Positions 31,054 through 41,210 of a stretch of 64,000 nucleotides of DNA are shown in pieces; positions within the stretch are counted from its first letter, which is position 1, and each line of letters starts with the position of its first letter. Position numbers and translations under genes: made by a program. Source of the stretch: 12-FULL-44-12b sp964348525 (GTDB taxonomy: Bacteria > Patescibacteriota > Minisyncoccia > Phycocordibacterales > Zambryskibacteraceae); NCBI GenBank assembly GCA_964348525.1, contig CAYGCY010000003.1, forward strand, positions 1 through 64,000. The letters run 5' to 3'. The notes below the pieces were generated by a model. That model saw only the letters and a program-made list of their open reading frames with translations. It made no database searches and was not told where the DNA came from.

Positions 31054-32013
31054 TTAAAAAGGATTTTTTGCTCCACGTACCTCGAAGTGTAGATGTGGAC
31101 CAGAGGTTCTGCCTGTCAGACCTATGTACCCAATGAGTTGCCCTCTTTCTACATAGTCTCCTACAGCAACAACATTTTTCGAGTTGTGGGAATAGAGGGT
31201 CTGTGTGCCATTATCATGCTGAATAACAATGTAAGTACCATAACCACCATTCCACCCCCCAGACCTAGAGAGAATTACCCTGCCCGGCGCAGCGGCAACT
31301 ATAGATGTGCCGACTGGTGCCCCTATGTCTATACCATTGTGGCCATGTATGCCTTGTGTTCTTCTGCCTTGAACTGGGCGCATATAGTACCCAGAAACCA
31401 CTGGCTGTTGATTCGAAACAAACTTTACAGATGAGCCTGATGGGGCCGAAAGCTCTCCGTCTGGCACGATAACAATATCTCCTATGCTTAATTTTGTATT
31501 TTCAGAAATATCGTTATACAAAAGAAGTTCTTCTATATCTGCCTTATAAAGCTTTGCAATAGAAACGACCGTATCTCCTTTTTTAACTGTGTGTCTGACA
31601 CCTGAAATAGGAAGTATAGTTAGTGTTTGTCCCTCTGAAATAGTATTGCTCGACAAGTCATTGGCCCATCTTATGGTATTTACGGACACGTTAAACATTT
31701 TTGCTATCGAAGACAGCGTGTCGCCTTTTCTTACTACATATATGGAAATCTGATCAGAAGAGGGCTTGTCTTTTATGTTTTCAGCCAAACCGCCGGCTGG
31801 GGAATCTTGAGAAACTAGAGCCCCGTTATCAACCAAAATTTCTGGACCTCCTATGTTTGCACTGGGATCCGAGCTCAAAGCAGCCTGAAGTAAGGGAATA
31901 TTTTGAGAATTGTAAGCTTTTGCCTGAGATTCTTGGGGTTTGAATAGGTTGCCAAAGTTATTTAGAAAATCAGAGAGGCCAGCATACACAGGACTTACTG
32001 GGGTAAACGCCAA
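31054..32013 (-). CDS. LysM-M23 peptidoglycan hydrolase; N-terminus unclear
   Basis: At least 319 residues. Two LysM domains (YVVRKGDTLSSIAKMFNVSV and HTVKKGDTVVSIAKLYKADI) bind peptidoglycan; the C-terminal M23 domain has GHNGIDIGAPVGT (zinc ligands His, Asp) and GPHLHFEV (catalytic HxH). It should cut peptide cross-links in the wall. No proper start exists in frame: the residues before the TTG at 32013 form a signal peptide (LTILIWLFAAPSFLA), and an ATG at 32078 would supply MVRK.. only if one A were added in the A-run near 32067-32070. Either a frameshift (real or sequencing) or a non-ATG start. Confidence 0.85.
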   Translation of the reverse strand: MAFTPVSPVYAGLSDFLNNFGNLFKPQESQAKAYNSQNIPLLQAALSSDPSANIGGPEILVDNGALVSQDSPAGGLAENIKDKPSSDQISIYVVRKGDTLSSIAKMFNVSVNTIRWANDLSSNTISEGQTLTILPISGVRHTVKKGDTVVSIAKLYKADIEELLLYNDISENTKLSIGDIVIVPDGELSAPSGSSVKFVSNQQPVVSGYYMRPVQGRRTQGIHGHNGIDIGAPVGTSIVAAAPGRVILSRSGGWNGGYGTYIVIQHDNGTQTLYSHNSKNVVAVGDYVERGQLIGYIGLTGRTSGPHLHFEVRGAKNPF

Positions 32014-32296
32014 AAATGAGGGTGCGGCAAAAAGCCAGATTAGAATGGTTAAAAAGCGATGTTTTATTTTCTGACCATGAGGTCGGTCAGTTTTTGGTGT
32101 TTTTGAAGAAATAAAATCTAATTAAATCTATAATCCTGCGTGCTTTCTTTGTCTGCCTATCTGCCAAATCGGACTATATAAGTATACCTTAGGCTAGACT
32201 TTTATCATTAAGTATGTGTGGTGTGGTGGTAATAGCCCAAAAATGGCTAAATATGGGGCTTTTTTAGAGAAATAAGCTATTATTTGGGGAAAAGAA

Positions 32297-34234
32297 ATGT
32301 CTAATCTAAATCCAAAACAAAAAGAAGCCTCGGAACTCCTCTCTGGGCCAGTCCTTATATTAGCGGGGGCTGGGGCTGGAAAAACGAAAACCCTGACAGA
32401 ACGAGTCGCTAATCTTATAAAACACGGGGTTCCGGCAGACAAGATTTTAGCAATCACATTCACAAACAAGGCGGCCAAAGAGATGCGGGAGCGGATTTTT
32501 GGAAGGCTGGGTAAAGAATTGCCTAGATCTTTTGAGATGTACGGAGCCTTTGATGTTCCGTTTGTGTCCACCTTCCACTCAATGTGTGTGTATATATTGC
32601 GTCAAGAATTTGTTTCTGCAGGTATAAGTAAAAATTTTAAAATATTCGACAAAAATGACCAAAAAGGTGCGATAAAAACAGCCCTTGAGCGCATAAAAAT
32701 AGATCCGAAAGAATACGAGCCCGGAAGAATTGCTTCCCTAATTTCTAGATTTAAAAACGATTTTCTATCCCCTGAAGAGGCGCTGTCAAATGCACAGTCT
32801 AATTTAGGGGAAGTGGCTGCAAGATGTTATTTGGAATATGAGAGAGTACTAACCGAGGAAAAGGCACTCGACTTTGACGATTTGCTTTTTAAAACTGCAA
32901 ATGTATTTAGAAAATATCCTGAAATTTTAAAGAAGTATCAGGAAAAATGGCTTTATGTACACATTGATGAATATCAAGATATAAATGAGGTGCAGTACGA
33001 GCTTGCAAGAATGCTCACAGCAAGATCGAAAAATATATGTGTAGTCGGCGATATAGATCAAAACATTTATTCTTGGAGAGGGGCCAGCTTGAAACACATT
33101 TTGCGTTTTGAAGATGACTACAAGGATGCGCGAGTAGTTACCCTCGAAGAAAATTACAGGTCCACCAAGAGAATTCTTGATGCGGCAAATTCGGTAATAT
33201 CAAAAAATGAAATGCGCAGAGAAAAAAACCTTTTCACAAAAAACAAAGAGGGTGAAATGATAGGTGTTTTGTCTGCTTACGACGAAGCCACAGAGGCAAT
33301 GTTTGTTTCAGAAAAATGCGGGGAACTAATAAGAGATGGAGTAAATCCTGAGGACATAGCTGTTCTTTATAGAGCAAACTTTCAGTCAAGACCACTTGAA
33401 GAAGCTTTCCTTAGGCAGTCAATAAAATATGATTTAGTTGGTACAAAATTTTTTGAAAGAGAGGAGGTAAAACATGCAATTTCATATTTAAGACTTTTAC
33501 TGGAAGAATCTTCCGGTGATATTGCGCGTGTAGCTAATGTCCCCGCGAGGGGACTTGGTAAGGTGTCTATTCTAAAAATTATAGGTGGTGAAGAAACCAG
33601 TTTGTCTCCAAGTGCCAAAAAATCTTGGGCGGAATTTAAGGAAATCATAAAAAACGGCAGAGAATATTTAGAAACCCATACACCAAAAGACACCCTTGAA
33701 CACATCTTAAACATATCCGGCCTAGCAAACTATTATGAAGAGCGGGCACGAAACGGTAGCGAGGAAGACGAAGAAAGGTTGTTTAACCTTAGAGAGTTGG
33801 TAAACCTTTCCTCGCGCTATGAAGGCTTCGGTGGAGATGCCCTAATGAATCTCCTTACCGAGTCCGCTCTGCAAACGAGTGAGGACGCGCTTGATGGAAA
33901 GGGGGTACGGCTTATGACGGTACACTCTGCAAAGGGATTAGAATTCTCACATGTGTTTATAGTTGGATTAGAGGAAGGACTCTTTCCTCACGAAAAAATG
34001 TTTGAAGACAACCTAACTCCAGAAGAAAAAGAGGAAGAAAGGAGGCTTTTCTATGTAGCACTAACACGCGCAAGGGACAAATTATTTTTAACTTGGGCAC
34101 AAACACGGCTAGTATACGGTTCTCGTGAAGTAAATATTCCATCTTCTTTTATGTTGGATATCCCAGAAGAACATATTGAAAATATTGAGTCGGAGTGGGG
34201 AGGTAGGAGATCGCTTATAAATATAGAATTTTGA
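32297..34234 (+). CDS. UvrD/PcrA/Rep-type SF1 DNA helicase
   Basis: A 645-residue superfamily 1A helicase. Motifs in order: NPKQKEA (Q motif), AGAGAGKTKTL (I, ~24-34), TFTNKAAKEMRER (Ia), HIDEYQDIN (II), VVGDIDQNIYSWRGA (III), LEENYRST (IV), VRLMTVHSAKGLEF (V), VALTRARDKLFL (VI). Unwinds DNA 3'-5' in repair and replication restart. Shorter than E. coli UvrD (720). The upstream GCTATTATTTGG -10 region matches that of rpsO. 32079-32296 contains no other gene; AGCCC..GGGCT arms there can pair. Confidence 0.93.
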   Translation: MSNLNPKQKEASELLSGPVLILAGAGAGKTKTLTERVANLIKHGVPADKILAITFTNKAAKEMRERIFGRLGKELPRSFEMYGAFDVPFVSTFHSMCVYILRQEFVSAGISKNFKIFDKNDQKGAIKTALERIKIDPKEYEPGRIASLISRFKNDFLSPEEALSNAQSNLGEVAARCYLEYERVLTEEKALDFDDLLFKTANVFRKYPEILKKYQEKWLYVHIDEYQDINEVQYELARMLTARSKNICVVGDIDQNIYSWRGASLKHILRFEDDYKDARVVTLEENYRSTKRILDAANSVISKNEMRREKNLFTKNKEGEMIGVLSAYDEATEAMFVSEKCGELIRDGVNPEDIAVLYRANFQSRPLEEAFLRQSIKYDLVGTKFFEREEVKHAISYLRLLLEESSGDIARVANVPARGLGKVSILKIIGGEETSLSPSAKKSWAEFKEIIKNGREYLETHTPKDTLEHILNISGLANYYEERARNGSEEDEERLFNLRELVNLSSRYEGFGGDALMNLLTESALQTSEDALDGKGVRLMTVHSAKGLEFSHVFIVGLEEGLFPHEKMFEDNLTPEEKEEERRLFYVALTRARDKLFLTWAQTRLVYGSREVNIPSSFMLDIPEEHIENIESEWGGRRSLINIEF

Positions 34235-34291
34235 GTTCGAGAGCCCTCTTCAGACAATAGTGCAAGCCTTTGATATGCTAAATAAACAATT

Positions 34292-35101
34292 ATGATCCCA
34301 AAAAAACATCTGGGGCAAAATTTTTTGACTCAACCAAAAATTGCAATGGATATTGTTCATGCTGGGGATATTGTGGCAAATGACATTATTTTGGAAATTG
34401 GGCCTGGCAAAGGAATTCTTACAGAAAAACTTTTGAATTTTTCAGCGAAGGTGGTGGCGATAGAAAAAGACAAAGAGTTAGTGGAGTTTTTGAACGAAAA
34501 ATTTGCTAAAGAAATAACATCTGGACAATTAGAACTTTTGGAAAAAGATGTGCGTGATTTTGACCCGGGCGTAATGGGGTTTTATGACTTATCCTATAAA
34601 CTAATTGCAAACATTCCGTATTACATCACGGGAGAAATTATTAGAAAGTTTCTAGAGGCAAAATGCCAGCCAGAAAGAATGGTTCTTATGGTGCAAAAGG
34701 AAGTTGCTGAAAGAATTGTGGCTCGCAATAAAAAATTCTTCGACTCTGCTCAGGGCAAAGAAAGTATTTTGTCTATTTCTGTAAAAGTGTATGGCAAACC
34801 TAAAATTGTAAAAAAGGTCTCTGCGGGTTCATTTTTCCCGAAACCAAAGGTGGATTCAGCAATTTTGGTTTTGGAAGATATTTCTAAAATATTTTTTACG
34901 ACAAACAAGTTAGGTGAGAAAGAATTTTTTAATTTTGTAAAAAAAGGCTTTAAAAGCCCCAGAAAAATGCTCCGCGGAAATCTCTGTATAGAAAAAAACG
35001 AGTGGAAACAAGCTTCTGAGAAAATAAAAATTTTAGAAAACGCTCGACCAGAAAATCTGTCAATAAAAAATTGGCTCGATTTATTTAAATACTTTAATTA
35101 A
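34292..35101 (+). CDS. rsmA: 16S rRNA dimethyladenosine transferase
   Basis: A 269-residue KsgA/RsmA methyltransferase that dimethylates A1518 and A1519 of 16S rRNA. HLGQNFL (5-11), the SAM motif ILEIGPGKGILTEKLL (~35-50), ANIPYYITGEIIRKFL with the catalytic NxPY and the C-terminal FKSPRKMLRGNL are all present. It overlaps the convergent gene at 35098 by 4 bases. Confidence 0.95.
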   Translation: MIPKKHLGQNFLTQPKIAMDIVHAGDIVANDIILEIGPGKGILTEKLLNFSAKVVAIEKDKELVEFLNEKFAKEITSGQLELLEKDVRDFDPGVMGFYDLSYKLIANIPYYITGEIIRKFLEAKCQPERMVLMVQKEVAERIVARNKKFFDSAQGKESILSISVKVYGKPKIVKKVSAGSFFPKPKVDSAILVLEDISKIFFTTNKLGEKEFFNFVKKGFKSPRKMLRGNLCIEKNEWKQASEKIKILENARPENLSIKNWLDLFKYFN

Positions 35102-35490
35102 ATACCTGCTGGAGACCTGCCTGTACCAACTTGGAAAATCACCCCCAAATCAGGTAGGGGAATGCAAGCTGTGCCTGCGTATATCCAGCAAGTGCCTGGA
35201 GTAGGAAAATAATCCCCTAAATACCACCGTCCAGGTAACCCTGCAGTAAAAAGTTCGTAGGGAATACTTGGACCTGTTGGTATTGGTCTATAGGTTAGCG
35301 CTCCGGGAGAAATGACTGGACCGCCCAGAAAAAGAGGGGTAAACCCGAGCCAAATCCCTGTAGAGCAGGTGCACGGAATCGCAACCGTTGCGAACCCTCC
35401 AAATTGAAGAGGTTTAACAGCTGCATATGTATAAAAAATTGGAACAAAAATTAAAACTGCAAAAATAAGCGTAGATATTATTCTTTTCAC
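35098..35490 (-). CDS. Secreted hypothetical protein
   Basis: A 130-residue protein with a signal peptide (RIISTLIFAVLIFVPIFYTYA). The mature part is Gly/Pro-rich with four cysteines (CTC, C, C), perhaps disulfide-linked. It is divergent from the type IV secretion-like cluster that begins at 35526 and could share its promoter region. Family not recognised. Confidence 0.65.
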   Translation of the reverse strand: MKRIISTLIFAVLIFVPIFYTYAAVKPLQFGGFATVAIPCTCSTGIWLGFTPLFLGGPVISPGALTYRPIPTGPSIPYELFTAGLPGRWYLGDYFPTPGTCWIYAGTACIPLPDLGVIFQVGTGRSPAGI

Positions 35491-35525
35491 GAAACAATTG
35501 TATCACGCTGTGATAATCTATATAT

Positions 35526-36338
35526 ATGAATCTTCTTCTTTCCAGAAGAATAACCACTTCTGTTTCCGTGGCAATAGTAATACTCGGCGTTTCTATTGGA
35601 TATGCCCTAGCTACTAAAAAAACACCAGAGACGGGCGGATTAGAAACTGTAAAAACAGATGTTTTTGGTGTAAGCAACTTTAATGGTGACCAAGAAAATG
35701 CCAATATCCCTATATTTGAACCAAAAACCATAACAGATAAGCTTGGACAAATAACATTTTCTCAATTCGTAAGGGCCCATGAGACAAAAGGTATTTCTGA
35801 CGGCACAGATGTAGTTAATATCTCAAACGTGTTGTTTGAAGATTTAATAAAAGACGCGAGTCCACAAATAAAAGTGTACGATCAAAGCGCCTTGATAATA
35901 AAAAGAAGTCCCCAAAAGGCTGATTGGGATAATTTCCTTGGCAGACTCGTGGCATTAAGAAACAAATACTCTTCTTCTTTTCAAGATTTCATCTCAGAAA
36001 ACGGCCCGAGCGTGCAAAACCTAAACGACCCTCAGACTATAGAAACCCTAGTTGAAGGAGGAAGCTTATACAACAAAATAGTAGCAGAGCTCCTCTTAAT
36101 ACCAGTGCCTACCCCCGCAGTAGAAGGCTTTTTGGACCTTATAAATGCCTACTCTAAGGCAGGATTTGGGCTTTCAGAATTTAAATACTTCCCAATAGAC
36201 CCTATAAAAGTAATGCCTGGTCTTCAGGCGTATATAGAATCTGTTGATGAAGAGGCGCTAGCAGTACAGAGTCTGCAGTCTGCTGGATTAGCGAATGGTA
36301 TAATTATTCCTAACATAAGCTTTTCACAGCAACAATGA
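35526..36338 (+). CDS. Membrane-anchored protein, first gene of secretion cluster
   Basis: A 270-residue protein with an N-terminal membrane anchor (~8-28: ITTSVSVAIVILGVSIGYALA) and a helical exported domain. GATAAT (35512-35517) lies 8 bases before the ATG, compatible with a very short or absent leader. Its last 4 bases overlap the next gene (ATGA), so it belongs to the cluster. Family not recognised. Confidence 0.75.
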   Translation: MNLLLSRRITTSVSVAIVILGVSIGYALATKKTPETGGLETVKTDVFGVSNFNGDQENANIPIFEPKTITDKLGQITFSQFVRAHETKGISDGTDVVNISNVLFEDLIKDASPQIKVYDQSALIIKRSPQKADWDNFLGRLVALRNKYSSSFQDFISENGPSVQNLNDPQTIETLVEGGSLYNKIVAELLLIPVPTPAVEGFLDLINAYSKAGFGLSEFKYFPIDPIKVMPGLQAYIESVDEEALAVQSLQSAGLANGIIIPNISFSQQQ

Positions 36339-38020
36339 AAAAACTAACAAAAAAACTGTCTGTAGTATGGTTTTTTGTAGCTTTTGCGTTGTTTTTTGTA
36401 AATATTCCACACACTAAAGCCGTCGTTGACCTTGCCGTACCTGTAAGCGACGCCGCTATGAGATCAAAAGAGGCCGGCCTTACTATCTTGGGTGTAACCA
36501 TTCCTGGAGTAACTTGGGACGGAATATTTGTGGCAATAGGCAGACAAGCAATTGACATCCTTTTTGACACTATGATTGATTGGATTAATGGCGGGGCAGA
36601 CGGCAACCCAACTTTCGCCACAGATTTAGAAGACTATATGAGAAAGTTGGGCGATCAAACCGTGGGTAGGGCACTCGACGAAATAACTGACGGCTTTGCA
36701 TGCCAGCCATTTAAACTAGAAATACAAGCTGCCATAGAAAGAGACTACGGTTATCAATACTCTCAAAGAAATAGGGATAGGGTATACCAAAGCTCTTGTA
36801 CTCTTAGCCAAATACAAGGAAATGTAGAGCAGTTCATAAATGGAGACTTCAATCAGGGTGGTTGGCCGGCGTGGTTTAGACTTACCCAAGTAGATGAAAA
36901 CAACCCCTACGGATCTTACTTGTCTGCAAAAGCTGGAATACAGGTGAAGATCGCCGGAGCGAAAGACATAGAAATTACAAAATTAAACTGGAGCGGAGGA
37001 TTTTTTGATACAAGAGAATGTTTGGAATACGACATGTCCGAAGTTGCTAATGCGGCATCAACTAGAGCTTGCAAAAAATGGGGGCCAGTAAAAACCCCAG
37101 GAACGGTTATAGCTAATCAGGTTAATAAACTGTTTGGGGCATCCACAGACCAGCTAGGCCTTGCGGACGAGTTTGATGAATTGTTGTCTGCGGTTGTAAA
37201 TCAATTACAGACAATGGTATTTAATAAAGACGGTATATTTAAGAGCAACAGAAGAAGAATCGCGGGCACTACTTCTTACGGGCCATCTCAAGCGTCTAGT
37301 GGGTTATGTTCAGTAGATAAAGAAGATGCGGCTATTGATGAGGAAGTAACTTGGAGCGCCACGTCTATAGTAAGTGGTGGAAACGTAAAATATGAGTGGA
37401 GTGGTTCTGAAATAACGGGCCCTTATGAAAGCACAGAGGAAACATTTGCTATCAGATATAAAACTTCAGGAGATAAAACCGTAAGCATAAAGGTTTCTTA
37501 TGACGAAAATGATTACACCAGAGTGCCAGACTCAAGCGGAAAATACCCACAGATAAGAAAAACAAAAGATATCTCTTGTACGCAAGTTGTAAAAATACAC
37601 AAATACAAACCGCTGGTAGCATCCTGCTCACCAGATAAATATGTGGCAAACAAAGATGACAATGGGAGAGTTTCTCCGAGTACCTTGGTAGTGTGGACTG
37701 CTATAGTCGAGGGGGGGTCCGGTGCTTTTGACAGAGTGTATATGCGCGGAGCCGAAGATGAATGGGAATTAACAGAAGATGATGGAATGGGGAGACATTT
37801 GGGAAGGTTTATAAACTCTTCTGGTTCTTTCGTGGTGCCATTTAATAGGACTAACCCTGTGGTATTTGCAAAAGATGGGGACAAAACTACATTCAAGATT
37901 GGAATAGTTTATAGAACCCTCGGCACAAAAACCGCATCCCTTTATGTAGTGGACAAAGACGGTGTAGATGTGAATCCTGTAGTCAACTTGCAGTGCAGTG
38001 GGGAAGTGCTCGTGCAGTAA
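36335..38020 (+). CDS. Secreted PKD-like domain protein of secretion cluster
   Basis: A 561-residue protein with a signal peptide (VVWFFVAFALFFVNIPHTKA). A helical part to ~290, including a membrane-proximal hydrophobic stretch, is followed by two PKD-like beta domains (LCSVDKEDAAIDEEVTWSA...TSGDKTVSIKVSY; ASCSPDKYVANKD...TLGTKTASLYVVD). They resemble the last domain of the 749-residue protein at 80-2329. Many cysteines suggest disulfides. Probably a surface component of the apparatus. Confidence 0.8.
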   Translation: MKKLTKKLSVVWFFVAFALFFVNIPHTKAVVDLAVPVSDAAMRSKEAGLTILGVTIPGVTWDGIFVAIGRQAIDILFDTMIDWINGGADGNPTFATDLEDYMRKLGDQTVGRALDEITDGFACQPFKLEIQAAIERDYGYQYSQRNRDRVYQSSCTLSQIQGNVEQFINGDFNQGGWPAWFRLTQVDENNPYGSYLSAKAGIQVKIAGAKDIEITKLNWSGGFFDTRECLEYDMSEVANAASTRACKKWGPVKTPGTVIANQVNKLFGASTDQLGLADEFDELLSAVVNQLQTMVFNKDGIFKSNRRRIAGTTSYGPSQASSGLCSVDKEDAAIDEEVTWSATSIVSGGNVKYEWSGSEITGPYESTEETFAIRYKTSGDKTVSIKVSYDENDYTRVPDSSGKYPQIRKTKDISCTQVVKIHKYKPLVASCSPDKYVANKDDNGRVSPSTLVVWTAIVEGGSGAFDRVYMRGAEDEWELTEDDGMGRHLGRFINSSGSFVVPFNRTNPVVFAKDGDKTTFKIGIVYRTLGTKTASLYVVDKDGVDVNPVVNLQCSGEVLVQ

Positions 38021-38100
38021 TATTTAATCTGTTTTGATATAAATCTGGTCAATTGGGTAAAAATCGAATTTTTTGAATTAAAAAGAGGTAGAATGAAGAC

Positions 38101-40596
38101 ATGGTTTTTTCACGGAAAAGTATTCTTTCCTGTTTTTTGGTGTTGATAATACTGGTTTCCTTTACGCCTGTCGTTTCTTTTGCTCAGGTGGGTGGCGATC
38201 CAACCCTATCTGCAGCGAACCCCCGCGTCCAGTCACCAGCCTCCGAAACAACTGGCAACGGGAGTTGTCTTGATTTGGGCGGAATACATCTAACACAGTG
38301 CATGGCAAAACTTGCAAATATAGCACTTAGTTTTTTCTCTTTTGTTCTCGGGCTTTCAGCGCTTTTGCTTGATTTCGTATTGAACTACACTGTGGTTGAA
38401 ATAAAAAACCATCTGCCGACCGAAGCCATTCAATCTACGTGGTTCACCATAAGAGACATTATAAATCTGTCGTTCATTTTCATATTACTTTACGCCGCAA
38501 TAAAAACAATTTTGGGTTTTGAATCTCCTGAAATTGTAATAAAAAATATAGTTTTGGCCGCTATCTTTATAAACTTTTCAATGTTTTTCACCAGAGTAAT
38601 GATAGACGCATCTAATTCTGTAACCATCTACCTTTACGACAAAGTCACCCAACCAGTAGTAGCAACAAGCGGTCTATCTGATGCAGATGACTCTCTTTCA
38701 AGCAGAGCAAAAAGTTTGACTAGTATGTATATAAACCCCCTAAAGATAACTACTCTTTATGCCCCCAGAAATGGTAACGATGGTTTTGAACCAATTAACG
38801 ACAAAAGTGTTTTACAGGCTGGAGTACTTGGTTCTTTCACGTTAGCGCTAGTTGCGTTTGTCTTTTTAGCTATTTCCTTTATGTTTGCGCTCCGATACGC
38901 AGTCATTATGCTTTTGCTCGTATTTTCTCCACTTGGTTTTGTTAGCAAAGACTTACCAATGATAGGTGAGTATAAAGAGAAGTGGTGGGATGCATTAAAA
39001 TCTCAACTACTTTTCCCTCCGCTGTTTATGATAATGACATGGATTACTCTCAAAATAATAAATAGCCCAAACATTTTTGCCTCTTCGGATTTTCGTGCAG
39101 CCCTAGGAACAGGCGGGGATCTTCCCAGCAACGCAGGCATGTCCGCAATATTTTCATTCGTGATTATAATAGTTTTGATAATAATTTCTCTAGTTATTGC
39201 CCTAGAAACCGCATCTAAGGGCAGTGGCGCACTATCAGGCCTTTACAAAAAAACTACCAAATGGGCTGGAAGCGCGATGTTTGGGACTATGGGTGGTGTT
39301 GGCAGATGGACACTTGGTGCTGGGGCCAATGCAATTGCAAATAACAAGGCTCTTCAAGCAGCAACAAGTTCTGAAAACAAAAATATTGCAAGTAGATGGG
39401 CGTCCAGAATGGCACTTGGTGTTGCAGATGCTGGGAAAACCGCTTCGTTTGATATGCGTGGCGGGCCATTCGGAAGCATATTAAAAGAATCCAACATAGA
39501 CGCAGGACAAGCCACAGGAAAAGGTGGATTTGAGACAGCGAGAAAAGAAACGAGAGAATCATTCAGTATGGCAGGCACAGAAGCTGCAAAGAAAAGAGAA
39601 GAGCGTGCAAGAAAGGCAAGCAATAGCACAGCTGTGTTGGCTGGTATGAACGTTGATCCTAATGAATTAGATGCGCTTAGAAAGAAAGACCCAGCAACAA
39701 GAACCGCCGACGAAGAGAGAAGGCTTAACGAATTAGAGACTGTGGTCGAACCAATGGAACTTGCTATGGCCAGAATGTCTGACAAGGAGATTGAAGCAAT
39801 GGTAGAAGGCAACAGGGCACTTCTTAACAGTCAAATGTTTGCCCAACAAATATCAGTACAACAACTGGAAGCGTTGAATAAGAGCGATAAGTTCTCTGAA
39901 ACAGAAAAAGATCAACTAAAAGATAAAAGATTTGCAACAATAAAATCAGAGCTGGCAGGGGCGGGACCACTAACAAAACAGGCTTCGGACAGAATCGCCG
40001 GCTTAAGTGACAAAGAAATAGAAATGATGAGTCCGGCATTGTTGAAAGATAAAAGGGTCATCGTTTCTTTGAAAAATAGCCACATGGAGGCTATTGGGAA
40101 GAGCACTAAATTCACGCAATCACAAAGAAGTGAGATGAACAGCATCAGGAAAGAGGTGATATCTGCCAAAATATTGTCTGACCCAACACAAATACAGACA
40201 ATGAACGTGAAAGAGGTTGCTAAATTAGACAAATCTGTTTTGACGAATCCAGTGGTTATGGATCAAATAAGCAGAAAAATGTATTCAAGACTTGAAAAAG
40301 AAGTGGAAGATCTTGGTGTACTTCAGACTCTAGACCAACACATATCACACGGTGAGGCCATGGCAGAGGATAAAGAAAGAATGGGCAAAATTCAGGGTGA
40401 GGCGGTAAAGGAAAACGAAGAAAGAACAAAACAAATTACCGAAGAGAATAAAAAGGCGGAGAGAAGACAGGCCGAGGCTATTTTAGAAGACAAGGAAAGA
40501 GACAGGAGGCTCGCAGAAGAAGCGAGAATGACAGCGCAGAAAACAGCTGATCAGGCACAAGCAAATATTGATAGGGAGCCCAAAAAACTAATCTAA
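38101..40596 (+). CDS. TrbL/VirB6-like polytopic membrane protein
   Basis: An 831-residue protein: signal peptide-like start, then about seven membrane segments between residues ~75 and ~385 (e.g. LSFFSFVLGLSALLLDFVLN, AVIMLLLVFSPLGFVS, FSFVIIIVLIIISLVIAL). This fits the VirB6/TrbL inner-membrane channel class of type IV secretion. The remaining ~440 residues are charged, Lys/Glu-rich and largely helical, likely in the cytoplasm. TAGAAT (38089-38094) ends 6 bases before the ATG. Gene end overlaps the next start by one base. Confidence 0.8.
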   Translation: MVFSRKSILSCFLVLIILVSFTPVVSFAQVGGDPTLSAANPRVQSPASETTGNGSCLDLGGIHLTQCMAKLANIALSFFSFVLGLSALLLDFVLNYTVVEIKNHLPTEAIQSTWFTIRDIINLSFIFILLYAAIKTILGFESPEIVIKNIVLAAIFINFSMFFTRVMIDASNSVTIYLYDKVTQPVVATSGLSDADDSLSSRAKSLTSMYINPLKITTLYAPRNGNDGFEPINDKSVLQAGVLGSFTLALVAFVFLAISFMFALRYAVIMLLLVFSPLGFVSKDLPMIGEYKEKWWDALKSQLLFPPLFMIMTWITLKIINSPNIFASSDFRAALGTGGDLPSNAGMSAIFSFVIIIVLIIISLVIALETASKGSGALSGLYKKTTKWAGSAMFGTMGGVGRWTLGAGANAIANNKALQAATSSENKNIASRWASRMALGVADAGKTASFDMRGGPFGSILKESNIDAGQATGKGGFETARKETRESFSMAGTEAAKKREERARKASNSTAVLAGMNVDPNELDALRKKDPATRTADEERRLNELETVVEPMELAMARMSDKEIEAMVEGNRALLNSQMFAQQISVQQLEALNKSDKFSETEKDQLKDKRFATIKSELAGAGPLTKQASDRIAGLSDKEIEMMSPALLKDKRVIVSLKNSHMEAIGKSTKFTQSQRSEMNSIRKEVISAKILSDPTQIQTMNVKEVAKLDKSVLTNPVVMDQISRKMYSRLEKEVEDLGVLQTLDQHISHGEAMAEDKERMGKIQGEAVKENEERTKQITEENKKAERRQAEAILEDKERDRRLAEEARMTAQKTADQAQANIDREPKKLI

Positions 40597-41195
40597 TGAC
40601 AGAAATAACCTTAAATAAAAAAAGAGAGGTATATAAGAGACTACCAAAAGAACTTTCTGAGTTTATGTCCTCTCAAGAGAGTATTGAAAAAACCAATGCT
40701 ATAGCAAAAAAATTTTCATTAACGGAGGAGCAGGATTTTGTCGTAGACGAAGAAATAAGTCTGGTTCTAATGGGGCTTCAAACCAAGGACGACATGATTT
40801 TAAACTTGCAACAAAAAGCTGGCTTAGGGAAAAATAAATCGGTTGAAATATTTATAGAGGCAGAAAATACTATTTTCCAAAAATACAGACAGTGGATTCC
40901 TAAAAACATAGACCAGTTATTGAAAAATTGGCAAGTTGATACTGCTGTTTCTACCAAACAACTTCCGGATGGTGCCTCTGGCTCACTTGCTGACCACGAA
41001 GAAATAGTAAAAAATCCTGTAACTATAAACACACCGGCTACGCCTACGCCCACAATTCAAAGCCCACAGCTTAAAGCTGTTAACCTTTCATGGGAGGAAC
41101 GAAAGAAAAAAGCAGAAGAGGCGTTAAAAAACATTGCACCGGCTGAAATAAAAAAATATCCAGGAAATGCTGACCCGTATAGAGAACCAGTTTAG
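40596..41195 (+). CDS. Hypothetical protein of secretion cluster
   Basis: A 199-residue soluble protein. Helical N-terminal ~120 residues (YKRLPKELSEFMSSQESIEKTNAIAKKF), then a Pro/Thr-rich linker and a basic-acidic tail. It overlaps the preceding gene at TAATG, so translation is coupled. Family not recognised; such proteins sit at this position in related clusters only by inference. Confidence 0.7.
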   Translation: MTEITLNKKREVYKRLPKELSEFMSSQESIEKTNAIAKKFSLTEEQDFVVDEEISLVLMGLQTKDDMILNLQQKAGLGKNKSVEIFIEAENTIFQKYRQWIPKNIDQLLKNWQVDTAVSTKQLPDGASGSLADHEEIVKNPVTINTPATPTPTIQSPQLKAVNLSWEERKKKAEEALKNIAPAEIKKYPGNADPYREPV

Positions 41196-41210
41196 AGCTA
41201 TAATTAATCA

